A stretch of 64,000 nucleotides of DNA from Bicyclus anynana (Eukaryota > Arthropoda > Insecta > Lepidoptera > Nymphalidae): contig NC_069110.1 in assembly GCF_947172395.1 (NCBI RefSeq), forward strand, positions 2,728,001 through 2,792,000, written 5' to 3'. Below the pieces are notes generated by a model, which had not been told where the DNA came from, did no database searches, and saw only the letters and a program-made list of their open reading frames with translations. Shown piece after piece: positions 20,435 to 30,999 of the stretch (positions are counted from its first letter, which is position 1; every line of letters starts with the position of its first letter). A program made the translations under genes and the position numbers.

Positions 20435-20562
20435 GATTGGTTGTCTGGAAGAGATCGCTCATTAGCGATAAGGTCGCCAATTGTACATTAGTTTTTAAGT
20501 TAATTTCTTGCTTGTTATTATTCGTTTTGGTGTACAATAAAGTATATTTCATTCATTCTTAA
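20435..20562 (+). mobile_element. LINE 3' UTR with polyadenylation signal
   Basis: GGTTGTCTGGAAGAGATCGC, AGCGATAAGGTCGCC and GTGTACAATAAAGTATATTT followed by an ATTC-type tail are the hallmark 3' end of a common lepidopteran LINE (family knowledge). Coding sequence is absent. Confidence 0.65.
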
Positions 20563-20880
20563 AAAATTGCTCATTTTAACTTGTTATGCGCTTAATTACT
20601 GTATATACGGAGACATATTTTGTTTATAATAATGTAATGTAATAAATATATCGACGAGTGAATCCAATTAGATAAGTGAGTATGTAATACCACAGTTGTA
20701 TAAGATACTCGTAGTTATATAATTATAATGATAATATTATTGACTGTCATAGGAACTTTAACCCGATCTATCCGATCACTCATATTATTCTTAGGTACTT
20801 TAAGAGTAGTTATTTAAATTAAATAAGACTTTATTTTATTCTAAGCAAGCACATTTAGCTGGCATTGAAACTTATAATTT
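20563..20880. other. no recognised feature
   Basis: Very AT-rich; nothing identified. Confidence 0.35.
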
Positions 20881-20884
20881 ATAT

Positions 20885-21325
20885 AAAACAATTTCTGTTT
20901 GTATAACTCCAGAACGGATAGACGGATTTCGATAAACACGGATAGCTTTCAGCTTGGAATAGCAAAAAATCTAATTTTAATCCAGACCGTGCCACACACA
21001 TGTTTTATACACAGAAAAACTGCAGGGTGCAGTCGGGTATCTCTACTATGTAAAAATAAGTCGGGTTTTCTTTCCTGACGCTATAACTCCAGAACGCACT
21101 AACCGATTTCCAGTTTTGCATTCGTTGGAAAGGTTTCGGGCTCCGTAAGGTTTATAGCAAAGACAATTCAGCAAAAGGTAGGGGTAGGGTAGGGGTAGGG
21201 TAGGGTATGGGTAGGGTAGGGTAGGGGTCGGGTAGGGTAGGGTAGGGTAGGGGTAGAGTTGGGTAGGGGTAGTTGAAAGTATACATTGAGTTTCACGCAG
21301 ACGAAGTCGCGGGCGTCCGCTAGTT
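20885..21325 (+). mobile_element. Helitron-like element with G-rich minisatellite
   Basis: The words ATAACTCCAGAACGGATAGA and ATAACTCCAGAACGCACTAA precede a tract of GGGTA/GGGGTA units at 21179-21272. The end reads GAAGTCGCGGGCGTCCG and CTAG at 21322-21325, with GACG/CGTC pairing as the 3' hairpin. Two 5' parts may represent two copies. The minus-strand frame rich in Tyr-Pro is only the translated repeat. Confidence 0.7.
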
Positions 21326-21329
21326 AAAG

Positions 21330-22010
21330 AGTTTCGACGATTTTTGTGGGAGCGATGGTTTATGAATGAACAATCAGTGGAACGTCCATCAGCAAATACC
21401 ACAAAGTAGTAAAAAAGGTAGAAATATTTACATGGTATGATTGCCTTAGTACCATACATAACTAACACCAAAGTGTCGCTAAAAGCAACCTACCCCACAT
21501 ATTCTATTTTGCTTTTAGTATAAAATCCTATAGAAAATCAAACGTTAAAACAAAATCGTGTTAGAGCAGTCCAATATTAACTTATAAACTATTCATATTT
21601 AATAAGGTCGCTGCAAGTTGAAATAAATGTACCTACTAGAGCTACAACAATATTGCAATCAGAAATATTTACAGAGTAAATCACAATGTTGTGCGCATGG
21701 GAATAGCACGAGGTAAACACAGGAATGACATTCCTACTATATTATTAGTTTACGTCGGCAGTGCAATGGTCGAAGTTTGACCGTTATTTATTTAAAACTA
21801 GCGTACGCATATAAATAAAAAATATAAATTTGCTTACATGCATTTATGAATGTTTACCGTTTCGCTTTCTGCATTTATCCCATATTATAAACTTTAGTCA
21901 AGTATCACGCTCCTACAAGCGTGTAACGTTGTTAAGATTTCCGGAGCTTTCACTTCAACAGTTTAAGCCTGTTGTCCAGACCTCCGACGTTTTATAAAAG
22001 CCGATTATTC
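21330..22010. other. no recognised feature
   Basis: No gene, no shared repeat seen. Confidence 0.35.
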
Positions 22011-22015
22011 ATCAG

Positions 22016-22342
22016 TCCATCATCATCATAATATCAACCGATGCACATCCACTGCAGGACATAGGTCTTTAGGGAAATCCAAGCATTACGATCCTGAGCC
22101 GCCTGCATCCAGCGAATCCCTGCGACTAGTTTGATGTCGTCAGTCCACCTGGTGGACCAACCAACACCTTGGGTCCCAAACATCCATCGGTTATTCGAAA
22201 TATGTGTCCCGCCTATTGCCACGTTAGCATTGTGAGACGTTGAGACATCAACATGTCAGTGACTTATGTTCTTCTGCGGATCTCCTCATTTCTGATTCGA
22301 TCACGTAGAGATACTCCATAGCTTTAGTCCATGCTCCATCAT
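22016..22342 (-). mobile_element. RTE-type LINE 3' end
   Basis: Minus strand of the 18.9-kb family, from RDRIRNEEIRR through HRWMFGTQG, WTDDIKLVAGIRWMQAAQDR and QWM.IG to the (ATGATG)n tail at 22016. Deletions, for example around LEWRPRT, break the frame. Confidence 0.9.
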
Positions 22343-22439
22343 AAATAAGTACAATTGGCAACGGACTTTCGCTAATATTGTTGAAGATATAAAAACTACC
22401 TGCTGTGCTCGGGAGTATTTTTCATAACTCTGGGGTTAT

Positions 22440-23130
22440 TTATACTCTTTACCAAAAATTAATTAAAAGTGTTCAAGGAACATGTGTTCTAAAATTAATA
22501 TTTTCGGGGTAAATAATATTTATTTTGTAAAAAGATCTTAACATGTGTCCCTTATACAGATTTATATATTTTTGCAGAGGCGTAACGGAACAATGAGCAA
22601 CCTACATTGGTTCCTCAGCGACACTCCATGAGGCTATCGGCGACCTGGGCGGCCTGCTAAGCTTCTGGAGCAAGCTCGGCTGGATGGAGCGAATCCAGCG
22701 GGAACCTATACCGAGGGACCCACGTACAACGGCCAATCACATAGCCAAGTGCGAAAAAGGCCCAGAAGAAAGAAGAAGAAGAAGGTGTCCCTAATACGCA
22801 TCATAATTATGACGTAGCCAAGTATTACGTAGTTTAAGTTTATTTCACTTTGAAAATGAACTAAATAAGTAATCCACGCAACCACTCCCGTTACTTTTAG
22901 GTACGCGACCACTGTAGGGTTAAAATTCAAGGATAGATAAAGGCGTGTGTTACATGGATAATCGGAATTATTTGAATTATTTGTATGAAAACCTTATTTT
23001 TTGGTTAGAAAAAAGTTTTACTTTATGCAGTTCGACTTCATAAGTGGACTCATCAGCACCTTGAAGTTACGGGAAATACTACCGAGCACCATGTATAAAA
23101 CAAGATTTTAGGTGATTTCAAACAACAATT
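22440..23130 (+). repeat. dispersed repeat family hosting the minisatellite, copy 2 (unexpanded)
   Basis: AAGGAACATGTGTTCTAAAA, TAATATTTTCGGGGTA, GTAAAAAGATCTTAACATGTG, then after an insertion CGTGTGTTACATGGATAATC and CCTTGAAGTTACGGGAAATACT run parallel to 15580-15880. Only one partial 76-bp unit is present. Confidence 0.75.
22545..22797 (+). mobile_element. truncated LINE insertion with 13-bp TSD and (GAA)n tail
   Basis: GTGTCCCTTATAC (22545-22557) and GTGTCCCTAATAC (22785-22797) flank a GC-richer 227-bp insert. One frame reads EAIGDLGGLLSFWSKLGW, MERIQREPIPRDPRTTANH and AKCEKGPEERRRRR, which resembles the C-terminal end of a retrotransposon polyprotein. It ends in GAAGAAGAAGAAG. It disrupts repeat copy 2 cleanly. 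Confidence 0.75.
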
Positions 23131-23540
23131 AAATCGGATTTCAAAAAAATCGAAATTAATATTAAAACTTTCGTAGTTTATTTCACTTTTTGACACTTCA
23201 CTACTTCACTTCACTGCACTAATTAACTGATTATACCGACAGTTTTATTTTTGAGGAGCTGCACGACCGAACTCTCGACTCTAACTGCGTGGTGCAACCA
23301 TTAAAATAACAACTGACGTCATTATGTTTCCCATTTTGCCAGTAATAACATAATCAAATGAGCAACTTAGTATTAACTAAATATATCGTTTAGAGCTAAC
23401 TGCAGCTATGATAGTAAGTGCGGATAGAGTTTGGGTTTTATACGAAAAACAATGTTATCTGAGAGTGAAAATTAGCCTATATTTGCACTTCGCTGAACCT
23501 ATTTGAGCAGAAATAATTCCTTTGATATAACTATATTAGC
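23131..23540. other. no recognised feature
   Basis: AT-rich flank without motif. Confidence 0.35.
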
Positions 23541-23720
23541 GTTTTTTTAGGGTTTCACCAGGAACCCTTATAGTTTCGCCATGTCCGTCTGTCCGTCCGT
23601 CCGTCAATCCGCGGTTAAGCGCAGAGATTATTACTAATAGAAAGCTGTAAATTAGCATTGATATTATGTACATTAAAATATGAACAATGTTGTAAAATAA
23701 AATCTTGAAAATGTTTTTTT
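23540..23720 (+). repeat. interspersed repeat with (GTCC)n tract
   Basis: AGGGTTTCACCAGGAACCCT, TAGTTTCGCCATGTCCG and a (TCCG)n tract look like a common dispersed repeat. No second copy in the window, and no ends visible. Confidence 0.4.
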
Positions 23721-24038
23721 AGGGTACCTTCCATCTACCTTCATGTAAAGTGGGGATGATTTTTATTACTCATTTATTTCATAGAGTTGGGTATCTTTAA
23801 TGATATTGAGGGGACTTCTACCAATATTTTTTATTCAGGGATCCGTTTGTAAAATTTTAGTCAGTCAAGTCAAGTGCCCCCACCATCAACCGGCTAAACC
23901 AGTTGTTTACGAATACTTTTAAAAGTTCGCAAAAGTAGTAGTAGTAGTATATATAATAACAAAATTACAAGGAAAACTATAACAGGTAAATAGCAACTGC
24001 TACTTAAAGAGTAATAGTCGATCAACGTAATACTTAAA

Positions 24039-24144
24039 AAAACGCTAGAGCTAACGTTTAAAGTTATAAACGTAAATTCATACTTATCATCGGACCTACA
24101 AAACAGTTTACGTTTATATCCTTAAGCGTTAGCTCTAGCGTTTT
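24039..24144. mobile_element. MITE, 106 bp, inverted ends
   Basis: The left end AAAACGCTAGAGCTAACG is the exact inverse complement of the right end (24127-24144). The imperfect pairing continues through ATAAACGTAAA/TTTACGTTTAT for about 38 bp per arm. Confidence 0.85.
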
Positions 24145-24711
24145 CTCTATTCTGTATAATATTAGTAGGATTCATGTTTAATGAACTGCCGATGACAGAA
24201 TGACAAGGGTCTTACTGTGTAAAAAATTAAAACTAGTTAAGTGAGGGTTGGAATAACAATGAGACTCTTTAAATACAAAGCGTAAGTTATTTTGTGAAGG
24301 CCAGCGAGCTGGCGTTACGCAGTTTCTAATATCCAGACCACAGAGCAGACCTAGGTGTTATTTTTTTCAAAGTTTCTTGATATTTTTCTATATTTTTATT
24401 TGATCTTTTTTTAATTTTTCGCGTTAAACAAATATAAATAAATTCAAGTAACATAATATCGTTATAACTTTTTCTTTTGTCAAAAATCCTTATTTGTTTA
24501 CGAGACTTTAAAATATAATTACAAATATATAAACAATAATTGGTAGTAATTATTGTTATTACAAATGTCCTTGAGATATTGCGTGCACCAAGGGAGTTAG
24601 TCAGATAGCAGTGTGTGTGCCCTAAGTAATCATTATTACCTGCGAGGCCTTGGTTATTCATACAGTATGTAAAGTTTATTACACTGTCCCATTGACTTAC
24701 ATGTTATTTAA
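24145..24711. other. no recognised feature
   Basis: A 111-codon minus-strand frame (24326-24661) is AT-driven and lacks any motif. Confidence 0.35.
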
Positions 24712-24776
24712 CACTAGCGGACTCCCGCAACTTTCTCCGTCTGAAACCCTACCTTATCCTACCCCTACCCTATGTG
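24712..24776 (-). mobile_element. Helitron-like 3' end fragment
   Basis: CTAGCGGACTCCCGCAACTT and a CCCTACC-type tract, the inverse of the ends seen at 21.3 and 61.9 kb. Confidence 0.6.
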
Positions 24777-24899
24777 TACTAAAAAAAATTTAAAACTTAA
24801 ACGTACCCACGAAACTAAAAAAGGAAAAAATAATATTTAAAAGATTTCATTTTTCAGTTAAGTAATAATATTATTTTCTACCCACTGATCATTTTTACG

Positions 24900-25150
24900 G
24901 AGATGACGGTGGTCTATAATTCAAGATGTACCTATAAAGGTGTTTGATAATCAGATATTCTTTTTTCCTTACGTGGTTTTATCAGTAACGACTGAAATCA
25001 TCCACATGGGCTTGGCACCGAAATATCAAAATCGGACTACTCAGTAAAAAGTTACGCGTGTTCATAAAAATAATATACACGTCGAATTGATAATCTTCTG
25101 TTCGTTTATCATCGGTTAAAATCACAGGTATCACAGTTAGGTACTATGAA
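24900..25150 (+). repeat. interspersed repeat family I
   Basis: CAAAATCGGACTACTCAGTA, CACGTCGAATTGATAATCTT and the TTATCATCGGTT word match 11340-11455. Confidence 0.6.
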
Positions 25151-25680
25151 TGAATTGTCAGGAAATATTTGTTTTTATTGTTAGTTTTAATCGATTTCAA
25201 TAAATATATTTATTATTATTATATAGCAGTCTTTGTGGTTTTTTCCCTATAAAGAAATACCCAACGTAAAGAAGTTTCATTTTAAAAACATCATTTTAGC
25301 AAAAAAATCAGCATTGCTGCTTTGTGAAATGAATAAGGTCATTTTAACAAAAAGCTTCACTAATACTAAATTATAGATAAAAACATTTTATACACATATT
25401 ATTGTGTAGACAAAGTGACCTAACCACCGCCACTAACCTTTATCATTACCATCATAATGGCTACCATCAACCATGCCATACATTTCTACGAATCCATAAT
25501 CTGTTTACCTTTGTACAAAATTGCCATAATATCGGTGAAATTTGAGCTCGATCGGAAATGTCAGCGTGGTCGAAAAACTATTACAAAATAATGAACTATA
25601 AAAACAGCTAAACGTTTCAAGTTTATATGAAAGTTGAAATTAAAGACCGATATACGAGGTATAGGTTGTAGGTAGGTCCA
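25150..25680. other. no recognised feature
   Basis: AT-rich, with no motif. Confidence 0.35.
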
Positions 25681-25685
25681 GTTAC

Positions 25686-26756
25686 AGCGCGTTCACACGT
25701 AGTTTCCGTGTATACGGTTTAACGGATACGACAAAAAACTACCTATGCTTTGTTTACAGATAGGCACCGTATAACGTTCAAGGTACCTATTTATACCAGT
25801 CATTATAGTAAGTTTACCTCGGAATTCCAGATACCCAGCTGTAAGTCTGTAATTGTAAAAATACTTGTATATTGACACAGTAAAAGTTGTCTCAAAACCT
25901 ACATAATGCTAAGGTGTACGCAACTATTGAATTTCAAATTCAAAGGTCACAAACATCGGTATTTTGCGCTTTTTTGTAAATATCTCATTTCCTATGGGTT
26001 TTTTTGCTATTTGTATTTATTATCAATATTGTAGAATACAAAATTCTCTACAAATTAAAAAAAAAAATTATACGGTGAACCATTTTCGAGATAGAGGGCG
26101 GAAAGCGCGCGGTCACTGCATCACTTCAGGTCAACCTTTAGGTTTAATAGTTGCGTTCACACTACCATATTATGTAGGTTTTGAAACAACTTTTAGGGTG
26201 TCAATATACAAGTATTTATAAACTTACAGCTGGGTATCTCGAATTCTGAGATTCTTACCTAATTTAAGATTAAATGACTGGACTAATCCGTCAATATTGG
26301 ATACGATGTTCACAAGCAAGATGCGATGTTCACAAGCAAATTTGCAGTATACCGAGGCTATTATACCAGGATGGTCGTTGTCGTGATGTATCGGTACATT
26401 CGCCGGCGAAGAAGGAAGAATCGACGTTACTAGCAACATCCAATCTTGACCCTAAGTTCTACAGAAGGTGCTTACAGTTTACTCATGAGTCAGTTGCGAG
26501 GAGACGACTCAAAATTCCCCCTCCCCCCTCACAGCTTCTATCCGGTGAAATTGTACGGAAACATGACGGATACGTATTCCGTTTTCAATGACAAAACGGA
26601 ATGTCATAATTTACCGGACCGTTTTTTTAACTGTATACTGAATACTGTTCCATATGTGAAGTCGCTCATACAACTTTCATGCGTCATCGATGAAAAAAAA
26701 AAAAAACGTATCCGATAAAACGGACCAGTAAAACGGTGACCATATGTGAACGTGCT
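25686..26756. mobile_element. foldback DNA element with nested inverted repeats
   Basis: Outer ends: ACAGCGCGTTCACACGTAG on the left and the inverse of ACAGCACGTTCACATATGG on the right. Subterminal ACGGATACG and AACGG words appear on both sides. Inside, 25832-25935 and 26146-26246 form a second inverted repeat of about 100 bp (GATACCCAGCTGTAAG and its inverse CTTACAGCTGGGTATC). A third hairpin lies near 26575-26610 (ATTCCGTTTT/AAAACGGAAT). Two overlapping frames of about 100 codons show no transposase motif. The superfamily is not assigned. Confidence 0.75.
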
Positions 26757-26759
26757 GTA

Positions 26760-27425
26760 AACTTAGAACTGTCAATTCCAGACAAAGGTATAAAAGCGCC
26801 GTAATTATCCACTTTTAACAAATTCGCTTTTACTAACTAACATGTTAATTAAAAATCTAGACGTGGAGTGGGAAGTTGGGTTCTCTTTTAATTGTATTTC
26901 AACAGTAGGTAGGTACTTTTTCGTAGGAACAGGACTATTCATGTTTTGTTTTTTTATATTTTTAAAACTATGAAAACATACCAAAAGCTTATTCGTAAAC
27001 ATCCAAATCAACTTGCAAGGAACCTAATGATGAAGAAGCCTGGTACAACTTTGAAAAGGCTCAAGAAACGAGCACCATAAGATGTCATGAAGTAGACACT
27101 ACATTATTATATTTGGGCAAATCACTGGATTTTGCATCTAACACGCCTTAATAAAATACTTAAAACCCGCTGAATGTCGCACGACAGATTGCAGGAATAA
27201 TGAGAGACTAAAAAAAAATAACTAAATTATATTTCACTATTTTAGTTTTCACATCCGAATAATCTATAATAATAAAATTTTAAATATTTTTTCAACATTA
27301 ATTCATGATTTAAAATAGCTTACATACTGATAATGTAGCTTTTCATCGATGAAATAATTTTTGAAAACAGTTACTAAATAGGAAATAGTGGCAAATTTTT
27401 CGGTCTTAGCAGTCAACCGAGTCAG
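26760..27425. other. no recognised feature
   Basis: AT-rich, with no gene or repeat seen. Confidence 0.35.
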
Positions 27426-27429
27426 CTAG

Positions 27430-27793
27430 TCACACTAATATTATAAAGGCGAAAGTTTGTAAGTGTGTAAGTATGTTTGTTCCTCTTTTACGCTGCGGCT
27501 ACTGAAGCAATTTCGCTGAAATTTGGAATCACACTAATATTATAAAGGCGAAAGTTTGTGTGTAAGTGTGAAATTATGTAAGTATGTTTGTTCCTCCTTT
27601 ACGGTGCGGCTACTGAAGCGATTTGGCTGAAATTTCGAACGGAAATAGATTTTACTCTGGATTAACACATAGGTTTCTTTATTTTTTTAGTTTTAGTTTA
27701 ACATAGGTTTACTTTTCATCCCGGAAAAATCCATGGTTCCCGCGGGATTTGTAAACAGAATTCCACGTGGACGGAGTCACGGGCGTCCGCTAG
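27430..27793 (+). mobile_element. Helitron with duplicated 5' end
   Basis: Two starts, TCACACTAATATTATAAAGG at 27430 and again at 27529, share one 3' end (CTAG at 27790-27793, hairpin GGACG/CGTCC just before). The first unit stops after CGCTGAAATTTGGAA. CTAG at 27426-27429 sits immediately before the first TC, as expected at a head-to-tail Helitron junction. A TTTTTTAGTTTTAGTTTAAC insertion near 27690 interrupts the second unit. Confidence 0.8.
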
Positions 27794-28007
27794 TTTAAAA
27801 TATATAGATACCTAACACAGTAGAGAAAAAAAGAAAACAGTTAGTTATTCTGCTATCATGATGCCCTCTTTTATGCCATGGAACACTGTGGTTAACTCGC
27901 ACGTACTGGTTTTACATAATAAAACTTTGAAACCGACATTTGTGATAACACTTTCATCCGGTTACGACTACAGTATCTATAAGCTTTCAAACCACCGTTG
28001 TAAATAT

Positions 28008-28115
28008 AAATGCCCGCGAATTCGTACGCGAGCAAATCCGTGTAAACTTTCATTACGTTTTAAATTAGTAGTAAAGGTTTTTTTGGACATAACTCGGCCG
28101 GAGTAGGATTATCGT
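28008..28115 (-). mobile_element. Helitron-like 3' fragment
   Basis: TGCCCGCGAATTCGTACGCG and AAATCCGTGTAAACTTTCA resemble 31670-31712 in the same orientation. Confidence 0.5.
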
Positions 28116-28319
28116 TGTTATTATAGTCTGGCAAGTATGTTGATAAATCTCCCGTGATATGCGGGCGACAGGGGAAAGACTGTGCGGATGGGAAATCGTG
28201 CGTCCGAATAAGTGACGTGCATCAGTTTTTCATTCATCGCTACACGCCCTCCGCTCCGCGCGGAACATCGAGAGTGTTACGAACGAATTTGCCAAGCTAT
28301 ATGTCAGGCAGAACGGCAC

Positions 28320-28480
28320 ATGAGTCTTAAAACCTACGTCGACAACCTTAAAATGGTTATAAAACTATTGAGAGGACATAGCTCTTTTAATAAACACCTT
28401 TCGGTTCTAAATATAACCGACAGTCTTCTGTGCAGAGCATGCATGGAGGAAAAAGAATTCGAAGTAGGGACACCGAGTAA
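28320..28480 (+). mobile_element. LINE RNase H-region C-terminal fragment
   Basis: The frame 28212-28496 contains LLRGHSSFNKHLSVL, NITDSLLCRACMEEKE. This is the 'GHGPF..HL.R...D..LC..C' signature that follows the RNase H domain in R1/Jockey-type elements (family knowledge). The zinc-finger-like rest is missing. The fragment is short. Confidence 0.65.
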
Positions 28481-28528
28481 GCTAGTAGGTACCTAATAAA
28501 ATATTAATCAAAGGCTGTATGTTTTGCT

Positions 28529-28711
28529 ATGAATAATGATAAAACTTCGTATTTCGTAGATCCAAAGGTTATTTATAATAAACATGTTGTGAGTTTGGTC
28601 CCTTTGCTGGAACTACGTAAACAAAAACCGGCAGGCAAAACCGAAAGCTTTGTCATTAAACTTAGTCACGCGTTTGTGGGACGAAATGCACTTAACAGTT
28701 TTTTACCGTAG
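28529..28711 (+). other. 60-codon open frame, not recognised
   Basis: The frame includes YFVDPKVIYNKHVVSLVPLL. No motif or second copy was found. It is most likely chance. Confidence 0.12.
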
Positions 28712-28765
28712 CAAGTCTATCGCGTAATATTTTGGTTGAATTATACACTGCTTAACTACCACATT

Positions 28766-29004
28766 ATTCATCATCATCATTAAACAGCGAATGACCGTCG
28801 ACTGCTGGACATAGGCCTCTTGCACGGACTTCCAAACACAAAGGTTCCGAGCCGCCAACATCCACCGGCTCTCTGTAACCTGCATGATGTCCTCGGTCCA
28901 CCTAATGGAGGTTAGATCAACACTACGCTTTCCGTTTAAGATTCGCATAACAAACCAAGCTCACTGACATAGATCAGTCAGTCGCGAATCTGAAGTGGGT
29001 GGGA
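28766..29004 (-). mobile_element. RTE-type LINE 3' end with internal inversion
   Basis: The minus strand from about 28950 to 28766 encodes RSVDLTSIRWTEDIMQVTES, RWMLAARNL and YVQQST, and ends in (ATGATG)n. Adjacent bases 28963-29004 instead read on the plus strand (TCACTGACATAGATCAGTC, GCGAATCTGAAGTGG), an inverted piece of the same family. Confidence 0.75.
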
Positions 29005-29160
29005 AGTGGTTTGACTTTCTTGCCGGCTCATTTCGGCAGAACCTGTCTTCCAAACCCATGTTAGAATCTTTACATATAGTCAAACCTGACTTTTCAAAGA
29101 TGCTTGTAAACTAAGACTTTTAACTTGAAATACCTAAATAGATTTTGATTTTGATTTAGT
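29005..29160 (+). mobile_element. Jockey-type LINE 3' UTR
   Basis: TTTCTTGCCGGCTCATTTCG, GCAGAACCTGTCTTCC, GCTTGTAAACTAAGAC and the (GATTTT)n end match 13635-13790. Confidence 0.75.
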
Positions 29161-29176
29161 ATGCCACATTATATAT

Positions 29177-29230
29177 TAATTACTGGCGTTCCCTCGCAAT
29201 TTCGTCCGCGTGGAATTTCGATTTTCTAAC
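29177..29230 (-). mobile_element. Helitron 3'-end remnant
   Basis: ACTGGCGTTCCCTCGCAATT and TCGTCCGCGTGGAATTTC. Confidence 0.55.
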
Positions 29231-29522
29231 CACCTTCGTTTGACTGTCATATCCCGTCCCATCCTTGCTCCCTGCCTTGCCTTTCCTGTCTTAACCCCAC
29301 CCGTTCGATTATCTCTGATTATGTCTGTTCTAATCTATATCATTATCTATCTTTGGTAATTTATAGACTTCCAAACAACACTTAAATCGACTAAAACTTC
29401 AGTCAAATCGACCGATGTGCGTTTCAGTTTAATTTGTGAACAGATTTCATTAAACAATCACTGAATAATGCCTGGAGTTCGCCACAAACTGTTCTTGAGT
29501 TTAGGGTGCACACGTGGAATAC

Positions 29523-29706
29523 ACGTCACGTGTCTCAAACGTTGAAGGAAGCAGGTTTCCTCACGATATTTTCTGAAAATACCTGAAAATTTTCTTAATT
29601 CTCCGTGAAACTTGTCGATGTACAATTGGCCAGCATGGCGTCCAATTGACTGAGAGAGGGCTCGTGCTCAACAATGAGCCGAATATGGGTTGCTAATGAT
29701 GAAACA
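29523..29706 (+). mobile_element. tRNA-derived SINE, family A, degraded
   Basis: CACGTGTCTCAAACG, GCAGGTTTCCTCACGAT, TTTTCTTAATTCTC and GAGCCGAATATGGGTTG in order, ending in AATGATGA. The head is missing and the middle rearranged. Confidence 0.75.
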
Positions 29707-30330
29707 TTAGACACTCCACAAATCTTGAGCGACGAGGTATCGCATATGAAAGAAAGAAACACTCGACAAGTTTTAATTTGTGCTGAGTGGCAGCGGACGA
29801 GTTCACATTTCATTCAATGATCTTTTCGTCTGCATGCATGAGTTGTTTCATACGCTGAAATTATGTGACCCTTCACATGAAAAAATACAAATTTAAAAAA
29901 TGTAGTTCCACCACTTTTATGATAAACTAGCGTATGCCCACGACTTTGCCAGTTTGAAAACCCTTTTTGAACTTTTAAAGAAAAACAATTCCATCATACG
30001 TTGTTGTTGCGTAACTTTAACCGTTTACGCAGCGCACGCAATGGGAGTTCTCAAATTCATTGATGCTTCTCTCCTATTGTGGCTTTATGTTTTATAGCGT
30101 TATTAATTAAATGGGCTATTCAACTCCAAAAACAAACAAACTCTTTATCTTCAGCAGTAAATAACTTATGACTAGAATGCGGACAATTGTAGATCGTACC
30201 TCTGATCCATCGAACTCCAGTGGTTACGCCACGTGTCTCCAAAGGAAGCGGCCCGCAATAAAATGTTATCAGACATGCAACGTTGAAAAATATGTTTTCC
30301 AGTGCCACGGGCCGTGTTCGATTGATTTTT
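29707..30330. other. no recognised gene; small Helitron end
   Basis: AAACTAGCGTATGCCCACGA at 29925-29944 is a decayed Helitron end on the minus strand. Nothing else is recognised. Confidence 0.35.
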
Positions 30331-30334
30331 ATTT

Positions 30335-30484
30335 TTAACTCCCGATGTAAAAAGGGGTGTTATAAGTTAATCTGCCAATCCGCATTGGGCCAGCATGGTG
30401 GACTATTGGCCTAACCCCTCCCATTCTGAGAAGAAACTCGAGCTCAGCAGTTAGCCGAGTATGGGTTGATAATGATGATGATGA
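30335..30484 (+). mobile_element. family F remnant plus SINE family A 3' half
   Basis: AAAGGGGTGTTATAAGTT (30350-30367) is the start of repeat family F. It runs straight into the SINE words TCTGCCAATCCGCATTGGG, GTGGACTATTGGCCTAA and CGAGTATGGGTTG with (ATGATG)n at 30473-30484. Confidence 0.75.
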
Positions 30485-30639
30485 AGTTAGTCTTTCAAAT
30501 TCGATTCAAATCGGATATATTCACACAGCTCAACAAAAAGGCGGTTTAATTAAAATAGCAAAATCTGCGTTAATTATTGTGATAATATTAGAACCAGGTT
30601 TTCATGTAATTGGTATTTAATTATTTACTGTTTAAATAA

Positions 30640-30800
30640 ATAAGACAGTAAAAGGTTGATTACGCGAGTCTCGTCAAATAGTATCGCGTCGGTAGCCGTG
30701 AAATTAGCGCGTCGCCGGTACGCTTGACATAGTGAGGGCACCCTGCCTCCACTGTAGTCTGTTAGTTGAGCAGTTGAGTTGTAATCGCGTCACTAACTGA
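30640..30800. other. CpG-rich patch, unassigned
   Basis: Many CG dinucleotides (GCGAGTCTCG, CGCGTCGGTAGCCG, GCGCGTCGCCGGTACGC) stand out from the AT-rich surroundings. No frame or known repeat word. Could be promoter DNA or a single-copy repeat. Confidence 0.3.
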
Positions 30801-30999
30801 CCGCTAAAAAATATTTTTCTTTGAAGAGTAGGTAATTGAATTATAGAAATATAAATCGGTTTATATTATTCAATCATCTAAAAATTGTACGGTAATACAT
30901 TTCAGTCAAAGTAACACACCACACATTTTAAATTTTAAAGTCCTTAAATAACTTTATAAGAATTATATTTATTAAACCAAATAATTCATGAATTGCATT

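Noticed and set aside
21179..21272. Interstitial telomere repeat
   Set aside because: The unit is GGGTA/GGGGTA rather than the insect TTAGG, and it is always next to a Helitron-type end.
24326..24661. 111-aa minus-strand protein
   Set aside because: Its Lys/Asn/Ile-rich composition follows the AT-rich DNA; no domain, splice site or copy.
26274..26718. Transposase of the foldback element
   Set aside because: Two overlapping frames of about 100 codons show no DDE-type or zinc-finger motif and run across internal hairpins.
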